Shown here piece by piece: positions 27,920 to 37,265 of a stretch of 64,000 nt of DNA. The first letter of the stretch is position 1; every line of letters starts with the position of its first letter. A program made the position numbers and the translations under genes. The stretch comes from an uncultured cyanobacterium (GTDB lineage Bacteria > Cyanobacteriota > Cyanobacteriia > Cyanobacteriales > Nostocaceae): assembly GCA_903848645.1 (NCBI GenBank), contig CAINGU010000037.1, positions 1-64,000 of the forward strand. Direction: 5' to 3'. The notes beneath the pieces were generated by a model, which saw only the letters and a program-made list of their open reading frames with translations, was not told where the DNA came from and made no database searches.

Positions 27920-28453
27920 GTGATTGCTATTTATCCTGGTAGTTTTGATCCCATCACCTTGGGACACCTAGACATCATTCAGCGCAGTAGTCGTTTGTTT
28001 GAACAGGTGATAGTTGCCGTACTCAGAAATCCTCAGAAAATACCATTGTTTACAGTGGAGCAAAGATTAGAACAAATTCGTCAAGCTACAAAACATTTAC
28101 CAAATGTGGAAGTGGACAGTTTTGACGGTTTGACCGTAGAATATGCCCAAATGCAGCAAGCACAAGTTTTGTTACGGGGGTTAAGAGCGGTTTCTGACTT
28201 TGAAATTGAGCTACAAATGGCTCATACTAATAAAACACTGTCTACTCAGATCGAGACAGTTTTTCTGGCAACATCAAATGAGTATAGTTTTTTAAGTAGT
28301 AGTGTGGTAAAAGAGATTGCCAGGTTTGGTGGCTCTGTCAATCATCTTGTTCCCCCACACATTGCCCTAGATATATACCAATGCTACAACCAAAAATCTC
28401 TAGCCTCGAATCCAACCATAACGGAAACAATCCTACCCCACGAGAGTATGTAA
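27920..28453 (+). CDS. coaD: Phosphopantetheine adenylyltransferase
   Basis: 177 residues; penultimate step of coenzyme A synthesis. Nucleotidyltransferase motif [12 protein letters not shown] at residues 4-15 and [14 protein letters not shown] near 127. The start codon is GTG. The C-terminal 23 residues are not conserved in the family and overlap the next gene by 73 bases in another frame. Confidence 0.95.
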   Translation: MIAIYPGSFDPITLGHLDIIQRSSRLFEQVIVAVLRNPQKIPLFTVEQRLEQIRQATKHLPNVEVDSFDGLTVEYAQMQQAQVLLRGLRAVSDFEIELQMAHTNKTLSTQIETVFLATSNEYSFLSSSVVKEIARFGGSVNHLVPPHIALDIYQCYNQKSLASNPTITETILPHESM

Positions 28454-29073
28454 ATGGCATCCCCCCCATTGGGAATCCAGAGCCAACGGAAGGGGTAGAT
28501 ATTCAGCAGGAACTTAACCGCTTGGAAGAAATCGTTCTCTCTAGCATGAGGATTCCACTGACGGGACGGACTTTAATAGATGAAGATAAATTACTCGAAC
28601 AACTTGATTTTATTCGTCTTTCTTTGCCAGCAGTGTTCCAGGAATCACTTGATATTTTGGCACAAAAGGATGAAATTCTCCTAGAAGCGGAAGAATATGG
28701 ACAACAGGTTGTGGACGTAGCCCAAGCCAAAAGAGCGCAAATTTTGGCTGAAAGTGATATTATCAGGCAAGCACAACGGGAAGCTGACCAACTACGGCGA
28801 CAAGTGCAACAAGATTGTGAAGCGATGATGCAGGAAACTCTCGCAGAGATTGAACGCAAGCGTCGCGCTTGTCAGCAAGAATTAGAGGAAATGCGTCAAA
28901 CTGCAATTGCTCAAGCTCAAGACATTGAAGATGGTGCTGATAAATACGCTGATAACGTTTTGGGTAATATTGAACAGGATATTCAAGAAATGTTACAAAT
29001 TATTACTAATGGTCGGAAACAGTTGCGTGGAGATAATCCACAGCGCAGTTCAAATACTTCTAAAAAGCGCTAG
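28381..29073 (+). CDS. Coiled-coil protein, DivIVA/ATP-synthase-b-like
   Basis: 230 residues, soluble. A disordered N-terminus (about 1-38), then [13 protein letters not shown]...[15 protein letters not shown], and a long charged coiled coil (about 80-200, rich in EAD..RQ..RR..). It resembles cyanobacterial proteins annotated as DivIVA-domain or ATP-synthase-b-like. It may have a scaffold role in cell division or envelope organisation; that is inference. The start lies inside coaD. Confidence 0.75.
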   Translation: MLQPKISSLESNHNGNNPTPREYVNGIPPIGNPEPTEGVDIQQELNRLEEIVLSSMRIPLTGRTLIDEDKLLEQLDFIRLSLPAVFQESLDILAQKDEILLEAEEYGQQVVDVAQAKRAQILAESDIIRQAQREADQLRRQVQQDCEAMMQETLAEIERKRRACQQELEEMRQTAIAQAQDIEDGADKYADNVLGNIEQDIQEMLQIITNGRKQLRGDNPQRSSNTSKKR

Positions 29074-29096
29074 TTTTGCCGAATTAAACCTAAAAA

Positions 29097-29122
29097 AGCC
29101 AGGATTAAAAACTATTCTGGCT
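29097..29122 (+). terminator. Possible stem-loop after the coiled-coil gene
   Basis: AGCCAG and CTGGCT pair across a 14-base loop, about 24 bases after the stop codon. Only a weak T-rich tail follows. Confidence 0.35.
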
Positions 29123-29274
29123 GATAAAATTCTCTTGATAAAAAGTAGGTAGATAAGTAGGTTGCCCTTAAAAATTGTCGTTATAATAAGGGAATAGGGA
29201 ACAGAGAAGAGATTTTGGCAGATTTTACTTTTCTTCACATATACTCAACATGGGTTAATCATTTGATTCTGTGG

Positions 29275-29303
29275 GTAGGGGTTTAGCATTGCTAAACCCC
29301 TAC
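29275..29303. repeat. Perfect intergenic palindrome
   Basis: GTAGGGGTTTAGC and GCTAAACCCCTAC form a 13-base perfect stem with a 3-base loop. The surrounding 29123-29605 region shows no gene. A diverged copy of the spacer at 4378-4465 is present at about 29150-29240. Confidence 0.8.
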
Positions 29304-29605
29304 AAATCTAGGTTTTTCGTGATTTCGTAAAAGTCCATCTCCCAACCGTGTTTAGTATACCTTTAATTTTTTCTGTTAACCTACTTAAAGGGTTTTATTG
29401 CTGACCGCTGAAAGCTGCTGTAAGTTTTGTATCATAGTTAATCAAAATCATAAGAAAATTAAATAAAAATGTATCATGGTAGTTAGTAGCGTAAATGTCT
29501 AATGCTTTCCTTGCTGTTTTCAAAAGATATCAGGTAAGCTACTCCCTGATTTACTAATGGCAGAATTGGGAAGCTTTGACGGGTAAACCTAGTTGGGTGA
29601 TACTG

Positions 29606-29713
29606 ATGTCTAAGGAAAAAAAAGGTAATAAAGAAGCTAAGAAGCCTAAAAAAGATCCCAAGGACAAAAAAGAGAAAAAAGACCCAAACAGATATGATGG
29701 TTTAGGTAAATAA
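29606..29713 (+). CDS. Lysine-rich 35-residue protein
   Basis: Encodes 35 residues, almost half Lys (MSKEKKGNKEAKKP ... DPNRYDGLGK). The composition is unlike random AT-rich DNA, and similar Lys-rich mini-proteins ending in NRYDGL occur in other Nostocales as far as I recall. No classical ribosome-binding site is close. The ~70 bases upstream contain CAGG/CCTG and other foldable pieces, so the leader may be structured. Possibly nucleic-acid-binding; function unknown. Confidence 0.6.
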   Translation: MSKEKKGNKEAKKPKKDPKDKKEKKDPNRYDGLGK

Positions 29714-29810
29714 CAAAGAGCAACTTCATGAGAATTTCTGGTAGGGTATAACAAGGGTTTAAGGCTTTTAGCTTTTCACAGATTCATGGAATTATCCGTC
29801 ACTCGATTTT

Positions 29811-29946
29811 GGATTTACGTTAGCGAAGCGTACGCAGCGCAGCGAGTATTTTGAATTTTGGATTGACTCCACCCTAAAATGTAGAAGCTCGAAAATTTTG
29901 GATCTGGGATTTACGTTAGCGAAGCGTACGCAGCGCAGCGAGTATT
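29811..29946. repeat. 40-bp direct repeat pair
   Basis: The same 40 bases, starting GGATTTACGTTAGCGAAGCG, occur at 29811-29850 and 29907-29946. The core contains GCGAAGCG and the palindrome-rich GTACGCAGCGCAGCG, related to the GCGATAGCGAAGCGC elements of the toxin-antitoxin region. A CCGTCCTGAAGGACGGG hairpin follows at 29950-29966. Confidence 0.85.
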
Positions 29947-29987
29947 TTTCCGTCCTGAAGGACGGGGGCCTATACCAAATTTTTTTA

Positions 29988-30079
29988 ATCTAAAATCTAA
30001 AATCTAAAATCTAAAATTCCCGGTGTAGATAGATGGATAATTCCATCCGCAATCAGCATTCCCAGTCTCTGACTGGGAA
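29988..30079. repeat. ATCTAAA heptamer repeat and CCCAGTC palindrome
   Basis: Four copies of ATCTAAA (29988-30015) and, closer to the 3' end of proA, the inverted repeat TTCCCAGTC/GACTGGGAA (30059-30079), which could end proA transcripts. Confidence 0.75.
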
Positions 30080-30096
30080 CGAGATTAATAATACTA

Positions 30097-31392
30097 TTAC
30101 AAATCCCGATGAATAAATGATTTTGCATTTGCACCTGTGTAGGTTTTCACAATATGTCCGTTACCAGACATTTGATATTTATATGTGATTAAACCTTCCA
30201 AACCAACAGGTCCACGGGGTGGCATTTGTTGGGTACTAATTCCCACTTCTGCACCAAATCCATAACGGAAACCATCAGCAAACCGGGTAGAACAATTATG
30301 ATAAACTCCCGCTGCATTTACTAAGCCTTGGAAAGTTTCTGCGGCTGTGATATCTTCCGTAATAATTGCTTCTGTGTGCCGAGAACCATAATCTTCAATA
30401 TGGGATATTGCCTCATTTAAAGAATCAACAATTTTAATGGCTAAAATCAAATCGCTGTATTCTGTTTTCCAGTCTATCTTAGTCGCTGCGGCAATATTAG
30501 GTAAAATTTGTAAAGTGCGTTCATCACCTCTTAATTCGACATTTTGCGCTTGTAAAGCTGTGGCAACTTGGGGGATAAATTCGGCAGCAATGCTACTATG
30601 AACTAGCAAAGTTTCAATGGCATTACAAGCAGCAGGATATTGAATTTTAGAATCTACAGTAATACTAACAGCTTTAGCAATATCAGCCGCTTGATCTACA
30701 TAAAGATGACAAATTCCATCAGCATGACCTAATACCGGAATGCGGGTATTGTCTTGGACAAATTTCACAAAAGCATTAGAACCTCTAGGAATAATTAAAT
30801 CTACATATTTATCTAATTGCAAAAGTTCTAAAATTTCTGATCGGGTGGTTAACAATTGCACCGCATCAGGATTAACCGCCGTGTGAGATAATCCTTGTTT
30901 AATGGCTTTAACTATGGCTTCACAAGAACGTAAAGCTTCTTTTCCACCTTTGAGAATTACACCATTACCTGATTTAATTGCTAAAGAAACTATTTGAATT
31001 GCGGCTTCGGGACGGGCTTCAAAAATGATTCCTAAAACGCCCAAAGGACAGGTAATGCGTTTGAGAATTAAACCCGTGTCAATTTCCCGATGAATTTGGA
31101 CTTTACCAATAGGATCATCTAGTTTACCAACATCACGCACACCAGCGATCGCATCCCTTAATTTATGTTCATCCAAAAGTAGCCGTTTATAAAGGGGTTT
31201 AGCAATTCCTGCGGTTGTTGCTGCTTGACAATCAGCCAGATTTGCTGCCAAAATATCATCCTTAGCCAATTCTAAAGCTTGAGCGATCGCTTCAATCCCT
31301 TGATTTTTATCTTCAGTTGACAGCACAGCCAACTTAGTAGCAGCGTGACGAGTTTGCTGGGCAATTTGAATTAAACCAGAAGTGGTAGTCAT
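30097..31392 (-). CDS. proA: Glutamate-5-semialdehyde dehydrogenase (gamma-glutamyl phosphate reductase)
   Basis: 431 residues from the ATG at 31392 (an in-frame TTG lies at 31404). NADPH-dependent reduction of gamma-glutamyl phosphate in proline synthesis. Aldehyde-dehydrogenase fold with catalytic Cys in [12 protein letters not shown] near 255, and [15 protein letters not shown] near 140. No proB neighbour. Confidence 0.96.
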   Translation of the reverse strand: MTTTSGLIQIAQQTRHAATKLAVLSTEDKNQGIEAIAQALELAKDDILAANLADCQAATTAGIAKPLYKRLLLDEHKLRDAIAGVRDVGKLDDPIGKVQIHREIDTGLILKRITCPLGVLGIIFEARPEAAIQIVSLAIKSGNGVILKGGKEALRSCEAIVKAIKQGLSHTAVNPDAVQLLTTRSEILELLQLDKYVDLIIPRGSNAFVKFVQDNTRIPVLGHADGICHLYVDQAADIAKAVSITVDSKIQYPAACNAIETLLVHSSIAAEFIPQVATALQAQNVELRGDERTLQILPNIAAATKIDWKTEYSDLILAIKIVDSLNEAISHIEDYGSRHTEAIITEDITAAETFQGLVNAAGVYHNCSTRFADGFRYGFGAEVGISTQQMPPRGPVGLEGLITYKYQMSGNGHIVKTYTGANAKSFIHRDL

Positions 31393-31541
31393 AGTCAAAA
31401 ACAACAGTGGGTTATGTTAAAAATATTTACTTTTCATCCTATCCTAGTAATAACTTTTGCGAAATTAAGATGACAAATACAGTATCTATTGAGTATTAAT
31501 AGATAAAAATCTCACAGCTTTGATTTAATCACGGAGATTCT

Positions 31542-33539
31542 ATGTCATTACAATCAGGGTTAGATGCCTATAAGCAAGGGCATTATCAAGAAGCAATTCA
31601 CATTCTCGAAGAATTTTCCCAAAATTCCCCAGAATTAACTTCTCCAGATGATCTAACTGCCCAAATGTGCCTAGTTAAAGCATATCAGGCAATTGGGGAT
31701 CTAGAAAAAGCTACCATTGTTTGGCAAAAGTTAATTAAGAGTGATAACCCAAAAGCACAGAAATGGGCAAGAGAGAATCGTCTTACTCCCCTATCACAGA
31801 CAGAAACTAAATCCAAGCAACTTGCTAAAGCCGGACGGGCTGCCACAGTTGGAGTAAGCTTGGCTATGGGGGGCGTAGGTGGCAGTTTAGCCCTAGCATC
31901 TGGTGTCACCATAGCCTTGTTATTTGGCATGGTTTTTGTCTTAGGTTTAACCCTAGTATTGATTACCAACAGTAGCGATCCTGTGACTGGACTAGCGATC
32001 GCCATTGGTATTACCCTAATATTTAATCTCGCGGCTTTTTTCCTTTCTCCCTTCCTCATGGACTTTACCCAAAGTTGGCTATACCAAACTCGTTGGGTAA
32101 ACCTAGCCGAAATTGAAAACCTCAGCCCCGAAACAGCCAAAATCATCCGCCAAGTCTGTCAGCAAAAAAACATTACCACCCCCAGACTCGGAATCATTGA
32201 CGACCAAAACCCCACCGCTTTTACCTATGGTTCTTTACCTAACAGCGCCCGGTTAGTCGTCAGTCAAGGACTTTTTACCTACCTAGATGATGATGAAGTT
32301 GCTACCGTTTACGCCCACGAACTGGGGCATATAGTCCATTGGGACTTTGCTGTTATGACCGTAGCTTCTACCTTAGTGCAGATTTGCTACCTAATTTACA
32401 GCACAGCCCAAAGATTTACCCGTGGTGGTGGTGACAATAAAATCAAAGATGCCATCGGAACTGCTGGTTTCGTTGCATATATCTTTTACATCATCGGTAC
32501 ATACCTACTATTATATCTTTCCCGAACCAGAGAATATTTTGCCGACCACTTTGCGGCGGAAACCACAGGTAATCCCAACGGACTATCCCGCGCTTTGGTA
32601 AAAATTGCCTATGGTATAGTCGAAGAAGGTTCACGCGCCCAAGAACCCAGCCGCTTAATTGAAGGGACTCGTGCCTTAGGAATTTACGACCACAAAGCCG
32701 CAACTTCCACGGGTACGGCTTACCGCATTTCCTCAGACCCCCAAAAAATCGGTCGCGTTTTTCTGTGGGATATGTTTAATCCTTGGGGTTTTTGGATGGA
32801 ATTAAATTCTACACATCCCCTGACAGGTAAACGAGTCCGCGCCCTCAGCACTTATGCCGAACAACTGGGTTTACAAACCGAATTTGACATGGGACGAGTT
32901 ATCGGTGAAGGTAAAACCCTGAATAAAAGTAAACTTTACGGCAACTTCTTTTTAGATATCGTTCTTTATGGTGCAGAAACCATTGGCTTTATTGGTGGTT
33001 TGATTATCGGTGTATTAATGTTGTCAACGTCCTCTAATCCAGGCTTAGTGCTGGGTTCGCCATTAATTGGTTTAGGAATCGGAATTTTAATTAAAGCCTT
33101 TGTGATGTTCCCTGATTACAGCAAAGCCATCACCACAGATATTCTTACTTTAATGTCAGACCCCTACGCTAGTCCATTACGAGGAAAACCTGCCAATTTA
33201 GAAGGGGAATTAATTGGCCGGGGTGATGCTGGTTATAAATTTGGTTCTGACTTGAAATTACAAGACCCTAGCGGAATGCTTTATTTACGTTATGCTTCCC
33301 GTTTTGGTCCCATTGGTAATTTTCTCTTTGGCATGAAACGAGTAGAAAGTCTCATTGGTCAAAAAGTAGGAACTATTGGTTGGTTTCGTCGGGGGATCAT
33401 GCCTTGGATGGATTTAATTCAATTAGAAGGAGAAAATGGCACAGTTGTCCATAGTTATCACCACTTCTGGTCATTGATGATGGGTGGTGGGTCAATTTTT
33501 CTGGGAATAGTATTAACTGTATTTTTTAACAGGAATTAA
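31542..33539 (+). CDS. M48-family membrane metalloprotease with N-terminal TPR
   Basis: 665 residues. TPR-like start (about 1-80), two membrane helices (about 105-175), zinc site HELGH near 260 with the third ligand in EYFADHFAAE near 330, then two further helices (about 465-520) and a C-terminal region of about 140 residues. Resembles HtpX-type proteases but much longer. GGAG precedes the ATG at 8 bases. Probably envelope protein quality control. Confidence 0.9.
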   Translation: MSLQSGLDAYKQGHYQEAIHILEEFSQNSPELTSPDDLTAQMCLVKAYQAIGDLEKATIVWQKLIKSDNPKAQKWARENRLTPLSQTETKSKQLAKAGRAATVGVSLAMGGVGGSLALASGVTIALLFGMVFVLGLTLVLITNSSDPVTGLAIAIGITLIFNLAAFFLSPFLMDFTQSWLYQTRWVNLAEIENLSPETAKIIRQVCQQKNITTPRLGIIDDQNPTAFTYGSLPNSARLVVSQGLFTYLDDDEVATVYAHELGHIVHWDFAVMTVASTLVQICYLIYSTAQRFTRGGGDNKIKDAIGTAGFVAYIFYIIGTYLLLYLSRTREYFADHFAAETTGNPNGLSRALVKIAYGIVEEGSRAQEPSRLIEGTRALGIYDHKAATSTGTAYRISSDPQKIGRVFLWDMFNPWGFWMELNSTHPLTGKRVRALSTYAEQLGLQTEFDMGRVIGEGKTLNKSKLYGNFFLDIVLYGAETIGFIGGLIIGVLMLSTSSNPGLVLGSPLIGLGIGILIKAFVMFPDYSKAITTDILTLMSDPYASPLRGKPANLEGELIGRGDAGYKFGSDLKLQDPSGMLYLRYASRFGPIGNFLFGMKRVESLIGQKVGTIGWFRRGIMPWMDLIQLEGENGTVVHSYHHFWSLMMGGGSIFLGIVLTVFFNRN

Positions 33540-33708
33540 TTTACAAAACAAGGTATTTCTGATTTAACAAACTATATTTTTCCTCATAACTACTATGGGG
33601 ATTTTTTTTGAATTGGGAAAAATTACCCAAAATTTTTGGTAATCCCTGGTAAGTACCTGTGCAAAATTAATTGAACATTTTAAAATTCCTAAACCAATCA
33701 ATTTTGTA

Positions 33709-33733
33709 GGGGCAAACCCCCTGTGGTTGCCCC
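33709..33733. repeat. GGGGCAAACC inverted repeat
   Basis: GGGGCAAACC and GGTTGCCCC pair around a 6-base loop. It directly abuts the 49-bp tandem array. Confidence 0.7.
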
Positions 33734-33927
33734 AAATACTGGGGTAGACACGGGGACGCTACCCCTACATTCAATCTAAATCAAATACTGGGGTAGGCAC
33801 GGGGACGCTACCTCTACATTCAATCTAAATCAAATACTGGGGTAGGCACGGGGACACTACCCCTACATTCAATCCAAATCAAATACTGGGGTAGGCACGG
33901 GGACACTACCCCTACATTCAATCTAAA
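33733..33927. repeat. 49-bp tandem repeat, four copies
   Basis: Copies start at 33733, 33782, 33831 and 33880, each beginning CAAATACTGGGGTA and containing GGGGTA/TACCCC arms. The differences are scattered single bases and the last copy is cut short. There are no variable spacers, so it is not a CRISPR. It fills most of the gap between the protease and mazG. Confidence 0.9.
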
Positions 33928-33938
33928 AAATCCTAACA

Positions 33939-34742
33939 TTACTCTTTAGCAAGTTTAGCTTTAGCCTGTTGCCACAGGGCATCTAATTCTTCTAAACTGT
34001 AATCTGAAAGAGGACGATCAATTACATCCTCCATTTTTTGTAATCGGTGAATAAATCGCTGACTTGTCCCTTGTAAACCTGCACTGGGGTCAAGATTATG
34101 CCATCTCGCAACTTGAATAATTGCAAATAGTAAATCACCTAATTCTGATTCTTGTCTTTCTTTAGTTTCTTCAGCTAAAGCCTGTTGAAATTCTCCTAAT
34201 TCTTCGTGGAATTTGCCCCAAACTTCATCCACATTGTTCCACTCAAAGCCAACCTTAGCAGCTTTTTCAGATATCTTCATGGCTGCATTTAATGGCGGAA
34301 GACTGCGGCGATAACGATGAAGTTTATCACTGAGTTTTTGCGCTTCTAGAGTTTCTCCTTTTTCCGCAGCTTTGATGGTTTCCCAATTTTTGTGTACCTC
34401 ATCTATGCTTTCTACCTTCACATCAGCAAATACATGAGGATGACGACGAATTAACTTTTGAGAAATACCTTTAGCGACTTCTTGAAGAGAAAAATCATTG
34501 GTTTCACTGGCAATTTGCGCTTGTAATACTACTTGTAATAATAAATCACCTAATTCTTCAGAAATAGCTTTTTTATCCCCAGTTTGAATTGCGTCTACCA
34601 CCTCGTAAGCCTCTTCAATCACATAAGGGGTAAGGCTTTCCGGTGTTTGTGCCAAATCCCAAGGACAACCTTCAGGCGATCGCAATTTCGCCACCACATC
34701 TATTAATTCTTGTAACGCCAGCAAAGTTTGATTAACTTCCAT
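33939..34742 (-). CDS. mazG: Nucleoside triphosphate pyrophosphohydrolase MazG
   Basis: 267 residues with two MazG domains. EExx and ExxD metal motifs: EEAYEVVDAI and EELGDLLLQVV near 45-70, and a second set ESELGDLLFAII near 205. Removes non-canonical NTPs. Four bases from the DUF2227 gene upstream, so probably cotranscribed. Confidence 0.95.
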   Translation of the reverse strand: MEVNQTLLALQELIDVVAKLRSPEGCPWDLAQTPESLTPYVIEEAYEVVDAIQTGDKKAISEELGDLLLQVVLQAQIASETNDFSLQEVAKGISQKLIRRHPHVFADVKVESIDEVHKNWETIKAAEKGETLEAQKLSDKLHRYRRSLPPLNAAMKISEKAAKVGFEWNNVDEVWGKFHEELGEFQQALAEETKERQESELGDLLFAIIQVARWHNLDPSAGLQGTSQRFIHRLQKMEDVIDRPLSDYSLEELDALWQQAKAKLAKE

Positions 34743-34746
34743 ATTT

Positions 34747-35331
34747 TTACCGCTTTTTCACACTGCGACGACTGGGGCTAACTTTACGTTTCTTAATTTT
34801 GCCACGGGGAAGTAAACCTTGAATACCCTGTTTTTGAAATCGCTTATAACCGGAAACAGTCCAATCGCTGCAAGAATGACTCATTGCACCAATTTCACAG
34901 CCGAGAAATAGGGCAAAAAATTCTCCATAATATATATAGATAGTCTGCCCCACAGTCCCCCACACTTCCCCCCAGTTCCAAGCCACATTTCCCAACTTGG
35001 CGAAAATCATCACCACCACAATGGCGACAACTGCTAAAAAAGTCGTGAGATACACCACCCGTAAAGTTGTGCCAATAATCGGACCGTGAGATAAAAAAGA
35101 CCGATGCCGCAGACTTTTTTGATAAGGTAGCCAAATCCACCGCAGAAACCCCCACCGCTGAAATTGACGGGAGTAAATATCCAAATCGGGGCCAAACATC
35201 AGTCCCCCAAACATAAACCCACCCGCCACCAACAAAGTCATATTACTGCTGTGAGTGGAAAGTAACGTTATACCCGCCACCACAGGCATAGACCAGATAG
35301 TAATGCGATCATGCGTTTGACCAGAGGGCAT
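34747..35331 (-). CDS. DUF2227 putative metal-binding membrane protein
   Basis: 194 residues. His/Asp-rich N-terminal pattern (SGQTHDRITIW, GPDLDIYSR, HRSFLSHGP) followed by membrane helices and HSCSDWTVSG near 160, as in the DUF2227 family. A Lys/Arg-rich tail (KIKKRKVSPSRRSVKKR). Enzymatic role unknown. First gene of the mazG pair. Confidence 0.85.
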   Translation of the reverse strand: MPSGQTHDRITIWSMPVVAGITLLSTHSSNMTLLVAGGFMFGGLMFGPDLDIYSRQFQRWGFLRWIWLPYQKSLRHRSFLSHGPIIGTTLRVVYLTTFLAVVAIVVVMIFAKLGNVAWNWGEVWGTVGQTIYIYYGEFFALFLGCEIGAMSHSCSDWTVSGYKRFQKQGIQGLLPRGKIKKRKVSPSRRSVKKR

Positions 35332-35434
35332 CTTAGGAAATTAAAAGTTCAAAATTAAAAATTAAAAATTTCAGTCCTGAGTCAGTATAGCTGACAACCA
35401 ACCCCCAGCCCGAAAAAAAATTTTCCCAAACCCC

Positions 35435-35464
35435 TTGCAAAATTTGAGGAGGCTATGTTATATT
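35435..35464 (+). promoter_or_regulatory. Sigma70-type promoter of tRNA-Val
   Basis: TTGCAA (35435-35440), an 18-base spacer, TATATT (35459-35464); the tRNA begins 17 bases later. Confidence 0.6.
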
Positions 35465-35481
35465 GATGAAGTGAAAGAAAC

Positions 35482-35554
<73 letters not shown>

Positions 35555-35767
35555 TTTAAAAACGAATTTCTCTTTGCATAGCAGTTTACAACTAGTTTGT
35601 GAACTGCTAAAACATTTTTTGGCTAAATTTTTAATTACATTAATCTTAACCCATCTCCGCTAACTTCCCACTGGAAACCCGCGCAGGTGGTTTTTTTATG
35701 GCCGCTTCTCTAATTTCAGATAAGCAAGGCTTATCTATAGCATCAATTATTTTTTTGTCAAGTTCTA

Positions 35768-35796
35768 TTGACACTTTGTAACAATCTTGTTATATT
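35768..35796 (+). promoter_or_regulatory. Consensus-like promoter of psb34
   Basis: TTGACA (35768-35773), 17-base spacer, TATATT (35791-35796), 31 bases before the Psb34 ATG. It is the best promoter match noticed in the window. Confidence 0.7.
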
Positions 35797-35827
35797 AGTT
35801 TACATAAGGTAATAAACAAAAAAAATT

Positions 35828-35998
35828 ATGTATACCACAACTAACGAAACAGGCATCCTGAATAACTACTCCAAAGAACCGAAGCTTTACTACGCGGAAT
35901 TTCCGACAAAAGAGCAACAAAGCAAGTATGTTTTTCAAGGCGCGGTAGCAGTATTATTTGTAACTTCTATAGTTCTAATTGCCTTGGGGGTTAGCTAA
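35828..35998 (+). CDS. psb34: Psb34 / Ssl1498-family light-harvesting-like protein
   Basis: 56 residues: MYTTTNETGILNNYSKEP, YYAEFPTKEQQSKY, then one membrane helix to the C-terminus (VAVLFVTSIVLIALGVS). This matches the Ssl1498 family, now known as Psb34, a Hlip-like single-helix protein that binds photosystem II assembly intermediates near CP47. It has its own strong promoter and terminator, so it is an independent short transcript. Confidence 0.9.
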   Translation: MYTTTNETGILNNYSKEPKLYYAEFPTKEQQSKYVFQGAVAVLFVTSIVLIALGVS

Positions 35999-36051
35999 AA
36001 TTTTCAGCTTCGGTATTTGTATCTAATCGTCATTCAAATTTTCTCCTAATA

Positions 36052-36077
36052 AACCCCAGTTTCGCTGGGGTTTTTTG
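36052..36077 (+). terminator. Rho-independent terminator of psb34
   Basis: AACCCCAG/CTGGGGTT hairpin with a TTCG-containing loop followed by six T, about 55 bases after the stop codon. Confidence 0.85.
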
Positions 36078-36260
36078 TTGCTGTTGCTTGCTTCGGTTAA
36101 CGGTATTAGTTTTAAATCAATTGATAAGTTAAGTGCTTTGAAATACAGCGATTACTAGGGAGTGCTTCGCTATTGCTGATCCATTTAATAATCTAGTCTT
36201 TAATAGAGTCAATGAATGGTTGAGAAATAATATTAAGTTAATTGAAAGTATTCAGTAAAA

Positions 36261-36324
36261 GCGATCGCACTCCCAACATCCCCAACAAGCGATCGCACTC
36301 CCAACACCCCCAACAAGCGATCGC
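36261..36324. repeat. HIP1-anchored tandem repeat, 28-bp period
   Basis: Three HIP1 octamers (GCGATCGC) at 36261, 36289 and 36317, separated by near-identical ACTCCCAACA-CCCCAACAA spacers. The rest of 36078-36389 holds a GTGCTTCGCTATTGC element near 36160 and no clear gene. Confidence 0.85.
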
Positions 36325-36389
36325 ACCCCACAAACCCAAAACAGCGTATAGTTAAATTAGGCTTAAAACTATAAATAAGCAAAAAATGT

Positions 36390-36611
36390 ATGTCTAACTA
36401 TCAAGAATTGTTACAACAAGCTAAAAGTCTGACTCCAGAAGAACAACTTAAATTAGTTGAGGATTTATCGATCTTAATTCGTCAACAATTGAAAATGACA
36501 TCAAAACCAAAGCGTAGTATTTTAGAATTGCGTGGTTTAGGTAAGGAAATTTGGGAAAATATTGACGCTCAGGAATATGTTAATCAGGAACGTGATTCAT
36601 GGAATGGCTAA
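36390..36611 (+). CDS. VapB-type antitoxin (partner toxin inactivated)
   Basis: 73 residues: a helical N-terminus (LLQQAKSLTPEEQLKLVEDLSILIRQQL) and the C-terminal toxin-binding motif SILELRGLGKEIWE...YVNQERDSW common in cyanobacterial antitoxins. It is intact and overlaps by 13 bases the start of a broken PIN-toxin gene, so it may be maintained as an orphan antitoxin. Confidence 0.82.
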   Translation: MSNYQELLQQAKSLTPEEQLKLVEDLSILIRQQLKMTSKPKRSILELRGLGKEIWENIDAQEYVNQERDSWNG

Positions 36612-37041
36612 ACAAATTACAGGGTAAAATTATAGGTTTAGATACTGCACCGCTAATTTATTTTATAGAAGAAAATCCTAGTTATTTAGAAGTTACAGAT
36701 GCTTTTTTACAGCTATGTATAGAGGTGAGTTTAGTGTTGTCACGTCGGTTTTAACTATATCAGAAGTTTTAGTTTATCCTTTACGTGCAGGAAATACAAT
36801 ATTGGCTCAACAATATCGTGATATTTTCTTCAATTCTCAAGGTTTAACAACTATTGAAGTTTTACCAGATATTGCTGAAAATGCAGCTAAATTAAGAGCA
36901 GATTACAATTTAAGAACACCGGATGCTATTTAAATGGCTACTGCTATTTATGGTGGTGCGTCTTTTTTCTTAACCAATGATATTCGTTTACCTTCTTTAC
37001 CAGGGTTAACTGTGTTGGTTTTAAATAATTTAATAAGTTGA
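36599..37041 (+). pseudogene. PIN-domain toxin (VapC-like), frameshift plus nonsense
   Basis: Frame one reads KIIGLDTAPLIYFIEE (first PIN Asp present) to about 36725. There the frame is lost and continues at GEFSVVTSVLTISEVLVYPL. A TAA at 36931-36933 then replaces a codon in the conserved LRTPDAI*MATAI motif, after which ASFFLTNDIRLPSL completes a PIN domain, ending with the TGA at 37041. Two independent lesions make it non-functional. Confidence 0.85.
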
Positions 37042-37056
37042 TCATTTGTGAATATA

Positions 37057-37192
37057 GCGAACTGACAAGTCATTGCTTGCGCTATCGTACTTCCTCCACA
37101 TCCCCAAAAGCGATTCCTAGGTCGCGCTTCGCTATAGCACTTCCTCCACATCCTCAACAAGCGAACTGCTTGCAGCAGCGCTTCGCTATCGC
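37057..37192. repeat. Cluster of three very small dispersed elements
   Basis: Three palindromic elements, 37057-37087, 37110-37138 and 37161-37192, share the CGCTTCGCTAT..GC half but carry different second halves (ACTGACAAGTCA, TTCCTAGGTCGC, ACTGCTTGCAGCAG). They are separated by copies of ACTTCCTCCACATCC. Confidence 0.8.
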
Positions 37193-37265
37193 CTAAATTC
37201 ATCACCAGAATAAAAAATGATAAAATGATAAGATACTAATAAGATTTTATTCATATTAGAAACTT

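Noticed and set aside
31685..32146. 153-codon minus-strand frame
   Set aside because: Antisense to the M48 protease gene with no start signal or recognisable family.
33733..33927. Possible CRISPR array
   Set aside because: The repeat copies are contiguous, with no unique spacers between them, and no cas genes are in the window.
36178..36258. Possible C-terminal gene relic (DPFNNLVFNRVNEWL...)
   Set aside because: 27 open codons after a micro-element look protein-like, but the family cannot be named and no start exists.
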